Shown piece by piece: positions 30,496 through 39,339 of a DNA stretch of 39,966 nt (positions are counted from its first letter, which is position 1; each line of letters begins with the position of its first letter). The position numbers and the translations under genes were made by a program. The notes beneath the pieces are model-generated. The model did not search any database, was not told the origin of the DNA, and worked only from the letters and a program-made list of their open reading frames with translations. Source of the DNA: Polymyxa betae (taxonomy: Eukaryota; Endomyxa; Phytomyxea; Plasmodiophorida; Plasmodiophoridae); assembly GCA_003693705.1 (NCBI GenBank), contig RBZT01000519.1:4065-44030 (forward strand). The letters run 5' to 3'.

Positions 30496-30828
30496 TTAGC
30501 TCTCGTCCTGCTGAAATATCTTCTCATTGACAGTGTGACGAGCGAAGTTGGAAAAAAGATCGTCGTCTAGCAACCAGGGGAGACTCGAACCCGACCCTAG
30601 GAGCTGTTATTCTGTAGAAACTGCGCCTGGACTTAAGCGCTTTGTAGTTGAGGTCATGTCGTCATCGGCCGATAATTCAGAAAATCAATCTCCTTCTTTA
30701 CTATCTGAACGGGATTAGCCCATTCTGCATTAACATTTTCATAAATTCAACCATATTGAACTAAAGAATCTGTAAACTCTTTCAAGTATTGACTCTGTTC
30801 TTTAATATACTGATGCAGCTTTTCTCAA
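30496..30828. other. Intergenic, with a weak RNA polymerase III-like signal
   Basis: No coding signature. The right end of Harbinger-2 should lie here but I cannot define a terminal repeat because its left end is missing. A B-box-like motif is listed separately. Confidence 0.4.
30581..30591 (-). promoter_or_regulatory. B-box-like motif with downstream T-run
   Basis: The minus strand reads GGTTCGAGTCT, close to the RNA polymerase III B box (GGTTCGANTCC), and has TTTTTT 24 nt downstream at 30557-30552. I cannot fold a full tRNA around it: the T-stem pairs poorly and no convincing A box is present. It may be a decayed tRNA-derived SINE or chance. Confidence 0.3.
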
Positions 30829-32049
30829 TTGGTTGGAAGATTACCTAACAAAAGATACGTCCACTTATCGAGAAATCCCTTTTATCATGGTGTCGGGGCT
30901 CAAGCTGGATTTGAAGATGAAACCTCCCAAGGCCCGAATCATCGACCTGGTCAGACAGAGGAGAAGCTGATTGCCCTTCACAACTGGCAGCTGCTCCTCT
31001 ATGGTTCCAGTAAAGGAACCAAAAACTATATCGACATCTTGGTGCAAACCCTGGAGCCGAAGGCCTTTAGAGAGGAGATGTTGTCATACGTCCATTTTCC
31101 CCCAGCTGGTTGTGCTGATCATGCTGTGTTTATTGACGAAATGTTACAGGTGGAGAATTTTGAACATTACCTTCGTGACATGGATCGTCCTAAACCGGTT
31201 CGTGGCCCTCACGGGTCCAAACGGCTTTATCCTGGTGCTGGCCCACCGAGTGGCCAATCGGAGGTTAAAAAACCTCGTAACATCATTACAGGCTGAAAGT
31301 GTCATGTATCTGGCCATCATATGAAGGTCTGTCCTCAGCGACCTTCCCCAATGGAGCAGAAAAAGCTTCTTGAACAATATAAGTTGGAAAAACAAGCGAA
31401 GAATAAATTCAATATCCGTTCACACTATACTAAACTTGCTAGAATCGTAGATAGCTCTTTTAATGAGACTGATACTGTAGTAGCAATATTAGCTGAAGAG
31501 AAACTCAGCTGTCGAGCTGTATTCGACAGTGGCACAGATGCCACCATAATATCGGGCAAGCTATGTGATCGACTTCGATGCTTAATGCCACAATTTATAA
31601 TAATTCCACTTAGGAATCGAGTCACTCTCGAAATGCCAAATGGTCACTCTACCTCTATTGGAAGTGCCACAAAAATTGATATTATATTAGAAACTAAAAT
31701 GGGTCAATTATTTGTGCCAAACCAGCAATGTCTGAAATGGCAGGATATGAATGAGGATCTTCTACTTGGAAATGACATGCTAATGTCAATAGGAATCAAT
31801 CCTCAAAATGCATTAGACTCTTCACTAGCGTCTTCTATACAAAAAAGTGATAATACACAAACTGATTCAGAGTATACTGTGTCTGTGTCACCGGATATAG
31901 GCCAGGATCTACAATCCGAACTTTATTCTTACTTTAAAGATAAAATAAAGGAAGCACGTACCATGGGTATGAGCCTCAAACTGGACAACCCTTCGAACCA
32001 CAACTTCGGCGCAACCTGTCGTAATTCTCTGGAGCTCCTGTGTTCTTGA
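30829..32049 (+). pseudogene. Ty3/gypsy-like gag and protease
   Basis: The plus strand carries gag sequence in mixed frames from about 30829 (VSGLKLDLKMKPPKARIIDL; HNWQLLLYGSSKGTKNYIDI, AFREEMLSYVHFPPAG). A zinc knuckle at about 31293-31335 reads G-stop-KCHVSGHHMKVC; the first Cys of CX2CX4HX4C is Gly and a TGA replaces the next residue. From 31321 a 242-codon frame continues through a Lys-rich linker to a protease with FDSGTDATIISGKLCDRL (active site near 31525-31580) and DLLLGNDMLMSIGINP. These are the two halves expected of a gypsy-type retropepsin. After about 31960 the similarity changes to the 3' internal end of an LTR-1 element. The protease itself looks intact. No RT follows in this copy. 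Confidence 0.82.
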
Positions 32050-32060
32050 CCTTTCGGGTT

Positions 32061-32076
32061 TGAGATTGAGGGAGGG
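32061..32076 (+). promoter_or_regulatory. Polypurine tract of LTR-1 element
   Basis: TGAGATTGAGGGAGGG lies immediately before an LTR beginning TGTTAG. A nearly identical tract precedes LTR copy B on the other strand (34954-34969). This is the usual primer for plus-strand cDNA synthesis. Confidence 0.78.
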
Positions 32077-32398
32077 TGTTAGTAAGCGATCCAATCTCCT
32101 GTGTACAGGTGTTGAGACAGAGTCCAATTCTGCTGGCGCACTTCATACTCCAGCGGCTGGCAGCGTCGTCTCCGCAGCTCATCTCGAGGCAGGGAGGGCG
32201 TAACCCTCTGATGCCAACGGTGCCAACATTTGAGGACGGAGAAGTCCGTGGCGGAGTTTTGGTTTATATGGTATTGCCCTAATTCTCTATTGTGATATAT
32301 AATGCCTCCAGGCCATAATACAATTCATTCTGTTATAGACTCTGTTTAGCTCACATCGTTCTGAATCGTAGCCGCTTCCAGAAGCGAGAAACTCAACA
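32077..32398 (+). repeat. LTR-1 family, 3' LTR (copy A)
   Basis: About 322 bp, beginning TGTTAGTAAGCGATCCAATC and ending GAGAAACTCAACA, so TGTT...AACA termini. It is preceded by a polypurine tract, which makes it a 3' LTR. Parts recur at 34731-34953 (minus), 35171-35255 (minus) and 12408-12570 (minus). The internal sequence to the left changes to gypsy protease after about 100 bp, so most of the element is deleted. Confidence 0.82.
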
Positions 32399-32519
32399 CG
32401 GTAGCCCTGCCTTTGGTTTTCGTGATCATTCAATTTCTTGAAGGAAAGAACGTATTAAACGCGGTTGGTCAAGAGCAAAGTTCTCTGCAACTGCTTATTC
32501 ACGAACCCGACTGAAAGAT

Positions 32520-33234
32520 GCTTTCGTTTACATGGTCGGGCCGACATCTGAAGCTTAAGGAGACGCCCTTCGGCCAGACACCGACATCATAAGTTTTACA
32601 GAGGACTTTGAAGAGAGTGCTGGACGGCTCCTCCACTGCCATCCCTTTCCTTGATGACATTCCAGTGGGATCGATGTCTCCCGAGCAGCACGTCGAGGAC
32701 TTGATGGACAACTTTTACAGTCTGACCGAGGCGCGATTGCGAATCAACCTCAAGAAGTCTATTTCTTTCGTCAGTCCCGATCCTTTTAGGTCCTACTTTC
32801 AGTGCCGATGTGATTTGGATCGACAAGCTCAAACAGGCGGATTTCGAAAAGCGTCATCGGCCGCGAAACGGCAAGGATATCGAGCGTTATCTTGTTCTGG
32901 TTAATTGCTTTGGTGATTACAACCCTTGCGAACCAACTCTATCCACTCGCTCGAGTTCATGCGAAAGATGAATCTATAACGGACCGTGATTGGACCAATC
33001 ACAGATCGCAGGCTTTCGGGTCTATGAAACGCATCTTACGAGAAGATTTATTCTCTTACCGTCCCCGAATTTCGAACAACCGTTCTATGTGGCTACCGTC
33101 ACCTCAGATGCTGGTGTCTTTTCGGTCAAGTATCAACTTCGTGATCATGATCGGGGCGGTTGTTCGACAAATCGCCTTTAAAAACTGTTCGCAGCCCGAG
33201 CTTTACATTCTTCGGAACGGAACTAGGTATTCAG
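32520..33234 (+). pseudogene. Ty3/gypsy RT to RNase H, first part (split by solo LTR)
   Basis: The plus strand begins in RT near 32540-32608 and reads LKRVLDGSSTAIPFLDDIPV at about 32610-32667, where F-L-D-D stands in place of Y-x-D-D. Then come MSPEQHVEDLMDNFYSLTEA and LRINLKKSISFVS. After frameshifts the connection (VNCFGDYNPL) and RNase H follow (FEQPFYVATVTSDAGVFSVK, where the usual T-D-A-S reads T-V-T-S, removing the first catalytic Asp; then YQLRDHDRGGCSTN). It ends at the TTCAG target at 33230-33234. After the 276-bp LTR the same reading frame resumes at 33516. The 5' half of RT is missing. Confidence 0.85.
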
Positions 33235-33510
33235 TGTTGAAGTTCAAACTAACGTTCAAGCCTCTTTGACCAAACAAGAGAGTCACGTTTGACCATGCAA
33301 CATTGGCGGTCAAAACTCCGTGGCGGCCATTTCCGATATATGACAACGCGATAATATTATAGTTCTATATAAGATGCCACCCGTCTCATAATACATTCAT
33401 TCTTTATATTGCTCTCTTATCCTCAACATCGACTTCCACATTCGTAGACGCTGTCAGCTGCTTCCGGAAAAGGACTGCTGACCCTCAGCCTCCACCCTCC
33501 ATCTTTAACA
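33235..33510 (+). repeat. LTR-2 family, solo LTR with 5-bp target duplication (copy B)
   Basis: 276 bp, starting TGTTGAAGTTCAAAC and ending TCTTTAACA, flanked on both sides by TTCAG (33230-33234 and 33511-33515). It contains CTATATAAGATGCCACCCG, a good TATA box. It is homologous to 19535-19863 on the other strand. With TG...CA ends and a perfect duplication but no internal region, it is a solo LTR left by recombination between two LTRs. It lies inside a gypsy RNase H, whose frame is restored without it. Confidence 0.92.
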
Positions 33511-33515
33511 TTCAG

Positions 33516-34030
33516 CATTCAAGAAAGAACTTGGTATCGCTTTCACTTTAAAAGGTTTTCACTATTTTATATGGGGAAGACATTTTACTCATTTCACCCT
33601 TCTTCGTGCATTATCATTCCTTTTTACACAGGAGCCATCGCCTTTGATGGCCAACTGGATCGACGTGATATTATAGTACGATTTCGTCATCGTGCACCGG
33701 TCAATCATCTTGAATGTTTTTCCTGACGCACTCTCACGGTTGTTCCCGTTGTCTAAACAGGTCTCGGCCGATGCAGAGGCCCATCGTGCAAATATTTGGG
33801 ATTTTGTCTCTCTGGATCACTTACCGGAAGAGAAGCACCGCAAGCAATAGAGCATGCACTCCAACGACATTTCGGCATCAAGGCCACCGTCGCCTGTCTT
33901 TTCGACTCAAAACAAGTCTGGCCATCAATGTCGCGGGACGTGTATCAACTTATATTTTCTCCTAATGATGTATACTGCACCACAGAGCACTATCGAAACC
34001 AAATTGCGACACTGCGCAAATGGTAACGAG
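33516..34030 (+). pseudogene. Ty3/gypsy RNase H end and integrase zinc domain, second part
   Basis: The plus strand continues RNase H right after the solo LTR (FKKELGIAFTLKGFHYFIWG, then, after shifts, MANWIDVI and the R-H-P-x-x-N-V-x-P-D-A-L-S-R type tail reading ILNVFPDALSRLFPLSK near 33705-33760). Then integrase: a shortened zinc domain, HFGIKATVACLFDSKQVWPS and MSRDVYQLIF near 33870-33955. Most of integrase is missing after 34030. Confidence 0.82.
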
Positions 34031-34220
34031 AGGGTTTCAAATCAAGACCGTCGGGACATATTCGGAAGCGGAGCCTCAAGCCTAAAATCACGTTCCGTCT
34101 GAATTGCGTCACGGATATGCGTCTCGGACGGCGGTTAAAGCACCATTACAATTTTACAGCATTATCTCCAAAATTTATCGCGTCTAGTAGAAGTGCTATA
34201 AAGACGTCTTTATCTGCAAA
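34031..34220. other. No gene recognised
   Basis: This short stretch between an integrase remnant and a gag fragment has no readable family signature. Confidence 0.4.
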
Positions 34221-34665
34221 ATGGCGAGTCGAGCATCTTCAAGAACTCTCCGAAAAGAGCAAAGAACATAAATCAGAGAATATTCAAAGAATTGCTCACC
34301 TCAAGAGCACAATCGTTTAATCGAAAATAACACCGACGAAGACTTATGCTCCAGTACCGAGCAGCAAGAGGAGCCACATCGGTAGAACAAAATCACTACA
34401 ATGGCGTATGAAATCAACCAAGCGCCGAAGCTGGAGAAGTGCGACCGAGAAGATCTGGTCAAGTTCATGGCTAACTATAAGAATTATCTGGAAGTGTTTG
34501 AAGAGGAAGGGGCCTATAGAATGGAGCCACGACCCTTAAAGACAATGTTGGAGCCAAGCATAATAACGGTATATTTGCAAGTACGAGTTGAAAAAGCCAG
34601 TAGAAGAAGTTACAGCTGCGGAGTTGTTAAGTGTTATGGGTTAGATGTATCGTGATCGGTTACTA
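34221..34665 (+). pseudogene. LTR-retrotransposon gag N-terminal fragment
   Basis: From ATG 34221 a basic leader (MASRASSRTLRKEQRT) with two in-frame stops leads to MAYEINQAPKLEKCDREDLV (Met 34401), KFMANYKNYLEVFEEEG and PLKTMLEPSI. After a shift near 34575 come KYELKKPVEEVTAAELLSVM and MYRDRL. The helical, charged pattern with a 'LVKFMANYKNY' core is typical of the start of gypsy gag proteins. The fragment ends against a truncated LTR-1 copy at 34731. No zinc knuckle is present, so the gag call rests on pattern and context. Confidence 0.6.
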
Positions 34666-34730
34666 TTGATGCTCTCGTGGTGCTAGTCACCAACGGCTCC
34701 TGATCCTGGAGAATGCTATGACAGTGAGTC

Positions 34731-34953
34731 AATAACAGAAAGAATTGTATTATGGCCAGGAGGCTTTACCATATAAAAAAATTTCCGCCACGGACTTCTC
34801 CGTCCTCAATTGTTGGCACCGTTGGCATCAGAGGGTTGCTCCCTCCTTGCCTCGAGATGAGCTGCAGAGACGACGCAGCCAGCCGCTGGAGTATGACGAG
34901 CATCAGCAGAATTGGACTCTGTTGAACACAGGAGATTGGATCGCTGAATAACA
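34731..34953 (-). repeat. LTR-1 family, truncated 3' LTR (copy B)
   Basis: On the minus strand it starts TGTTATTCAGCGATCCAATC and follows copy A through GCCAACGGTGCCAAC-like and CCGTGGCGG sequence to TTCTGTTATTGA, then breaks off at about 34731, lacking the last 75 bp or so. A polypurine tract at 34954-34969 identifies it as a 3' LTR. Confidence 0.8.
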
Positions 34954-35170
34954 CCCTGCCTCAATCTCAAATCCGATATGGTCAAGAATATGCGCACTGA
35001 AGGTTCCCCACTCGGCCTTGTAATGGATTTGAGGCCATCTAATTTAGCGTTGCTAACCAGCTTGCGCTTACGGGGCTTTTTGTTCAAGCCTGGTGTTCTT
35101 TTTCCAGACTTCGGCAAACGGTGCTTATTGGAGAAAAACGATTGTTCATTTTCTTCAGAAGAATCACAAC
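34954..35170 (-). mobile_element. Internal remnant of LTR-1 element with polypurine tract
   Basis: Read on the minus strand from 35170, this short internal piece (basic frame GKRTPGLNKKPRKRKLVSNA near 35110-35050) ends in a GAGATTGAGGCAGGG purine tract at 34968-34954, directly before LTR copy B. With the broken 5' LTR copy C at 35171-35255 it is a deletion derivative in which nearly all of the element between LTRs is lost. It interrupts a gypsy RT at 35256. Confidence 0.65.
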
Positions 35171-35255
35171 TGCAGCGGCTGGAGTATGAAGATCACCACC
35201 AGAATTGGACTCTTTCTCAACGCCAGTACACAGGAGATTGGGTCGCTTACAAACA
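35171..35255 (-). repeat. LTR-1 family, 5' LTR start only (copy C)
   Basis: On the minus strand it begins TGTTTGTAAGCGACCCAATC and matches copies A and B for about 85 bp (to the CATACTCCAGC.GCTGCAG region), then is cut. It has no purine tract before it and directly follows the gypsy RT sequence L-K-P-D-R, so it marks the outer edge of an insertion. Confidence 0.78.
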
Positions 35256-37283
35256 TACCGATCAGGCTTCAACAGAAGATTAATCCTTCTAGGATCAACA
35301 CAAACGCGGGCTGGTGGCGACTAATAACGGCAGATTCCACTGGCAGCTAGGCTGCGTGTCGGTGACCTTGCCGTCCTCGATCTAACGCTGAACTTGCTCG
35401 CTCACAACGCTTCCAAGAGCTTCTAGTACGGGATACTGCCTTAAAATAACTGGAGGGTGGTCTCCTCTATCGAGATGAACAACAGCTTCGGGTCTTACAA
35501 AAACCTTTGGTGGGAATTGTTAGGTTACGTTGGATAGCCATTAATAATGTTGTGTGAGATACTAAGGGGCGCTCCTGCTGTTATCTTCACTGAAAGGTGG
35601 AGCTTCTTCGAAGGCAACATCGGCCGATGTGTCCGAACAGCTAGGAGGTCCAGGATCGTGACTTCTATGCCTAGCAACTGTCGCGCCCGAGGATCAAATC
35701 GATGCCGTCGGGGGGCTGGCCGACGTCAAACTCCAATCTGAATGGACGATCTCGCCATAGCACCGGAATCGTGGCTTTGCCTGGTGTTGGAGCGTAATGG
35801 CCCTTGAGGACGAGCGAGATCACCTGACAAGGCTCGGGGTTTTGGAAGGTAGATTTGGTGGAAGCCGAAAATTGCTCGAATAACTCTTCTGAAACATTTG
35901 AATGTGAAGCGCTTGCATGTTTTACAAACTTAAAAGGTGCGAAGATGGCAGAAGAAGCACGAGAGAATGATATCAAAGGCCTTGATGCCGGACCCGGCGA
36001 AGATGTGGTCACAAAGATCTCGCTGCTATGAATTCTTGAGGCATCACGAAAGAACTCATGATAACCTCGACAGAACTGATCGTCGTTGAGGTATACCATT
36101 GTTGTCTCTTCAGATTCTTGCGTTTCGGTGTGCCGCATGTGATGAGTCGAAGAATTAGACTGGCCACGAGCCACCGACCTTGCAGCACTGCTAACAATTG
36201 TGACAGACGTTGGTTTGGCGTTCTGAGGACATCGGGCTTGTATGTGGCCCGGCTTTCTGCAGCTATAGCATTCCTTTACTTGGGAAAGCGTCGTAGTGAC
36301 GTTATCATTTTTAGAGACTGAAGCTTCCCCGTTTTGCAGTTGTCGGCGATTGGATGCTGAATGACCACATTATCAATGAAAATCGCAAGCAATCGTTCGG
36401 CGGGTATTCTGCTGACCTTCATTGACCTTGCTGTTATAATTACCTCCATTAGCGCGTTCATTGCTCGTTTTTTGGGCGTCATTAGTCGAAGATGATGCTG
36501 CGAGGTTGACCTTTTTCGCCCGGTTGGCAGAACACAGCAACCTCAGAGAGATGCCAGCTTTCGAACTGTATCGGTCCGCTCGGGGTTGGTGGCTTTGACA
36601 GCATGAAGCCAGTCCACAGCGCTTCGTGGATGAATGCAATCGAATTCGGTCGTAAACTCGTTTTCATTGTCAGCATTCGTCTTGGTTTTTCTTCAAATAA
36701 GATAGATAACGATCACCAAGTTCTAAAATGGATTCGCCTTGTTTTCTTGAGCAGTGAATGCGTTCCTGTTCGTAATAGGTATTGTCGTCGACGAAATCCT
36801 GGAAGTAACGTAATCGAGCTTCGTCCCATGTCATCACTTTCCAACGGAGTATCCTGAGACCTAATCGCCTTCAGACGTTCCACCACATGCTGCAAGGGCT
36901 TCCAGATTCTTCTCTTCGGGTAAGAATCAGCTTGAAGTCGCCGAATGCTCTTGGTTACGAAAGAGCTTTTGATCTTCATCGGAGGCATAAAAATATTTGC
37001 ATTGATGTCTCACTTCGGTTGGGTGGAAAGGCCGAAAGGGCCGAAGATCTCGTTCGTTTCGAGAATCTTCTCAGCCATTTCCCCGGCTGTTTTTATTATT
37101 ATTCGGCTTATCGGTATTCAATTCCTTTTGGTTAGGCTTGGTTGGATACGGGGCAAATGCACGCGAGAGAGAAGAGTGAAAGTCCAGAGGTCGGGAGATC
37201 TTGGTCTCCCTCCCTCGTGGTGGCTGAGGTCCGGACTGCGCCACGGACCTAGCCGCAGAAATTTCATAGGGGTGTCTTGTCAT
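35256..37283 (-). pseudogene. Ty3/gypsy gag-protease-RT start
   Basis: From ATG 37283 (MTRHPYEISAARSVAQSGPQ) the minus strand reads gag with frameshifts: YFQDFVDDNTYYEQERIHCS near 36810-36760, GESILELGDRYLSYLKKNQ-like sequence, and a Ser/Asn-rich stretch. A zinc knuckle CYSCRKPGHIQARC (CX2CX4HX4C) lies at about 36270-36230. The frame at 36174-35671 has a linker, then VLKGHYAPTPGKATIPVLW, FRLEFDVGQPPDGIDLILGR, the C-terminal half of retropepsin, without its D-T/S-G half. RT starts near 35490 (VVHLDRGDHPPVILRQYPVL, WNLPLLVATSPR) and stops at LLLKPDRY where an LTR-1 insertion begins. At the other end a plus-strand gypsy protease lies about 110 bp away, in the opposite orientation. Confidence 0.84.
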
Positions 37284-37394
37284 ATATTTCCTCAGTGGCC
37301 GTCAATAACGGTATCTTTTCCTCGTTCGCCTAACTTGAGGTTCGCTCTCTCGTCCGGATACCTAAAAATGATAATCTTCTATAGTAGCAAATGA
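37284..37394. other. Junction between divergent gypsy fragments
   Basis: This short stretch between a leftward gag start and a rightward protease has no recognised LTR, although a pair of facing elements would be expected to have LTRs here. Confidence 0.35.
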
Positions 37395-38240
37395 TCATTG
37401 CGACGAGGTCCTAGTGAGGATAAATGAAGGTTTGTATTTTCCGGACATATTAGATAGCGGCGCTCGGGGTGTCTCTTTAATACCACGGAGTATCACAGAC
37501 CAGGCCATGAGGATTGACGAAACAACTACTTTACAAAGGTTAGGAGAGCCTGTGAGGTTAACATTGGGCGCTAACAGTTCAATTGTAGTTGCTACGGACT
37601 TTGTTTGCGTAACTTTAAGGTTGCGCCAACGCATTAATTCTGAGTAAGAGATAAAACATGACTCATGATGATAGTGAGCGCCCGGGCCCGCTTCGCTGTG
37701 CAATGGTATCAGTCAATGAAGAAATAAAACATGGTTTAACAAAGGTGATTGATAAAGCGGAAGCTAACGGAAAGCAAAAAAATGTGGCTCCAGAAGCTTG
37801 TGGAACTGTTGCAAGAAAATGCAAATATATGGCGCATCACCTTGGGCCCTGATGAACCAGCCAAAGTAACGCCATTTGAAACGCGGTTATTGCCGATCAC
37901 GTAGGCGTTACCGTTGCAAAGGTCGACGGTATGGTCCCGAAAATAGCGAGTTTGCGAAGCTATTTATTGAGGAGCTTATAAAATACGGAATGGTGGAGGA
38001 GAATCCGAACTCGGAATGTGCCTCTCCAGTTGAAGTAGTGAGGAAATCAGAACATAGTAGAATAATGGTGGATGACCTGATGGCGGTCTTCGCATTTTCT
38101 GAGAGAACGGTCAATTCATTTTCCGAGAGTACGGTGCCTTTCCTAGAGGCCATCGTCAACAATCTGGCTGGATCTAAATTCTGGTTCATTACTCACGAAC
38201 ACCAAAAGTCTGTCCTTTGCTGCCAATGCCTGAGAAAATC
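37395..38240 (+). pseudogene. Ty3/gypsy protease and RT N-terminal fragment
   Basis: The plus strand has a protease with FPDILDSGARGVSLIPRSI at about 37438-37494, followed by LGANSSIVVATDFVCVTLRL. After a decayed stretch (WRITLGPDEPAKVTPFETRL near 37835-37890), RT begins: FAKLFIEELIKYGMVEENPN, CASPVEVVRKSEHSRIMVDD and VPFLEAIVNNLAGSKFWF near 38130-38180. It ends near 38240 before the palm C motif. The block normally reading V-D-Y-R-x-x-N is V-D-D-L-M-A-V. This is the start of a second gypsy copy, back to back with the gag at 37283. Broken by shifts near 37650 and 37900. Confidence 0.82.
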
Positions 38241-38521
38241 TGCGCTTACCACGCTTTTTTTTGCGTTCTGCCACAATCCTGCGTTTCCTCTGCGTTTCCG
38301 CCAATGTACGCATTAGTTTTGGGCGGAGGCCGCAACACCTGATCCCGTTTTCTTGTTGGCTATTGCCTTTTCGGGCGTATCACTATCAGCGTTTGTCTGC
38401 GTCCGACTTGACAAACCAATCTTCAGAAGTCTGTGGGATTTTCGTGGACTATTTTGATATCTGTAATTGATATTATCCCCTACTCATAAAGGAAAACACA
38501 GAATTTTTCTTTGGTCTCAGT
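38241..38521. other. Transition from gypsy relic to AT-rich segment
   Basis: No element or gene signature. The gypsy similarity fades near 38240 and the base composition turns AT-rich from about 38450. No terminal repeat or target duplication is visible at the change. Confidence 0.45.
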
Positions 38522-38962
38522 ATGGCCTACACCCAACCTACCCTCACAAAATTATTTGGTTTGAATATTGATATAAAAACTAATGGCGGATGTGCCTTTG
38601 AAGGACAAAATTATACATTATTTAATGATGCCACTGAATTAATGGATATTGTTTTTTTTATTGAACATAAAGAACAAGTTGAGAGGGATATTGAATTAAT
38701 TGAAAAAAGCGAAAAAGAATATATTAAAACTGATATAATTGAGGACGATGAGATTGATGATAATGGCGATATTGAGGACGATGAGATTGATGATAATGGC
38801 GATATTGAGGACGATGAGATTGATGATAATGGCGATATTGAGGACGATGAGATTGATGATAATGGCGATAATGGCGATATTGATGATGATGGGATGTGGA
38901 TTGATGATGTTGATGACGTTTTTGTGTTTAGAGGCGGTTATACTGTGAGTTTTTGCCTATGA
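38522..38962 (+). CDS. Hypothetical acidic protein with 11-residue repeats, 146 aa
   Basis: An intact plus-strand gene from ATG 38522 to a TGA ending at 38962. The N-terminus MAYTQPTLTKLFGL contains Q-x-x-L-x-x-L-F, loosely like a PCNA-interacting (PIP) motif. Then follow a mixed region (GGCAFEGQNYTLFND, residues 22-36) and a charged helix (HKEQVERDIELIEKSEKEY, 49-67). Four copies of an 11-residue acidic repeat (DIEDDEIDDNG; residues 71-115, the last three identical in DNA) precede a short acidic end with WIDDVDDVFVFRGG. No signal peptide or membrane segment is present. AT-rich codon use sets it apart from all fragments to the left. I do not recognise a family. Because the frame is intact and the bias consistent, I take it as a real gene, or an exon of one. 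Confidence 0.6.
   Translation: MAYTQPTLTKLFGLNIDIKTNGGCAFEGQNYTLFNDATELMDIVFFIEHKEQVERDIELIEKSEKEYIKTDIIEDDEIDDNGDIEDDEIDDNGDIEDDEIDDNGDIEDDEIDDNGDNGDIDDDGMWIDDVDDVFVFRGGYTVSFCL
38768..38866 (+). repeat. Three perfect 33-bp tandem repeats inside the acidic gene
   Basis: The unit starts GATATTGAGGACGATGAGAT and is 33 bp (11 codons), with three identical copies; a related first copy lies at 38732-38767 with one extra codon. Being a multiple of three, changes in copy number keep the frame. Confidence 0.92.
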
Positions 38963-39076
38963 AAAAATAAATATTCATTCAAAAACGTAGATAAGAATAA
39001 TTACATGAAATGGTTATTAGGAAACGATAATTGACCATAAGCAAAGGTCTATTTGAGCCGTCCCCCAAATGTAAGC

Positions 39077-39083
39077 ATATATA
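39077..39083 (+). promoter_or_regulatory. TATA-like motif
   Basis: CATATATAGG stands 28 bp upstream of an ATG at 39111 and about 260 bp upstream of the ATG at 39340. In an AT-rich context this is weak evidence. Confidence 0.3.
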
Positions 39084-39110
39084 GGCGTCCCCATATTGCT
39101 TTTGACCGTT

Positions 39111-39284
39111 ATGCTTTGGCAAAATGATGAAGATGATGGAAATGAAAACCGAAACCGACGACGAAACCGAAGACGAAATATGGGCGTGTGCCAAACGATG
39201 ACACAACTGACCTTTTCCAAATTTGATTATCTTGGAATATCTAGGCACGCGCCACCAATGCCTAAACCTAATAGATGTCATTAA
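39111..39284 (+). CDS. Small possible basic protein, 57 aa
   Basis: This plus-strand frame from ATG 39111 reads an acidic start (WQNDEDDGNEN), an Arg/Asn run (RNRRRNRRRNM) and then MTQLTFSKFDYLGISRHAPP. The T-Q-L-T-F-S-K-F stretch resembles T-Q-P-T-L-T-K-L-F at the start of the gene at 38522, so the two may share a short N-terminal motif. The frame is short and could be chance or a separate exon. No family recognised. Confidence 0.3.
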   Translation: MLWQNDEDDGNENRNRRRNRRRNMGVCQTMTQLTFSKFDYLGISRHAPPMPKPNRCH

Positions 39285-39339
39285 AACCGCCATAGTTGAA
39301 AATTTGTGAAATTGCTTACTCTCTCTGTCTCTCTTGCTG

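Noticed and set aside
30540-30660. A functional tRNA gene
   Set aside because: Only the B-box region fits; the T-stem does not pair and no acceptor stem or A box can be placed.
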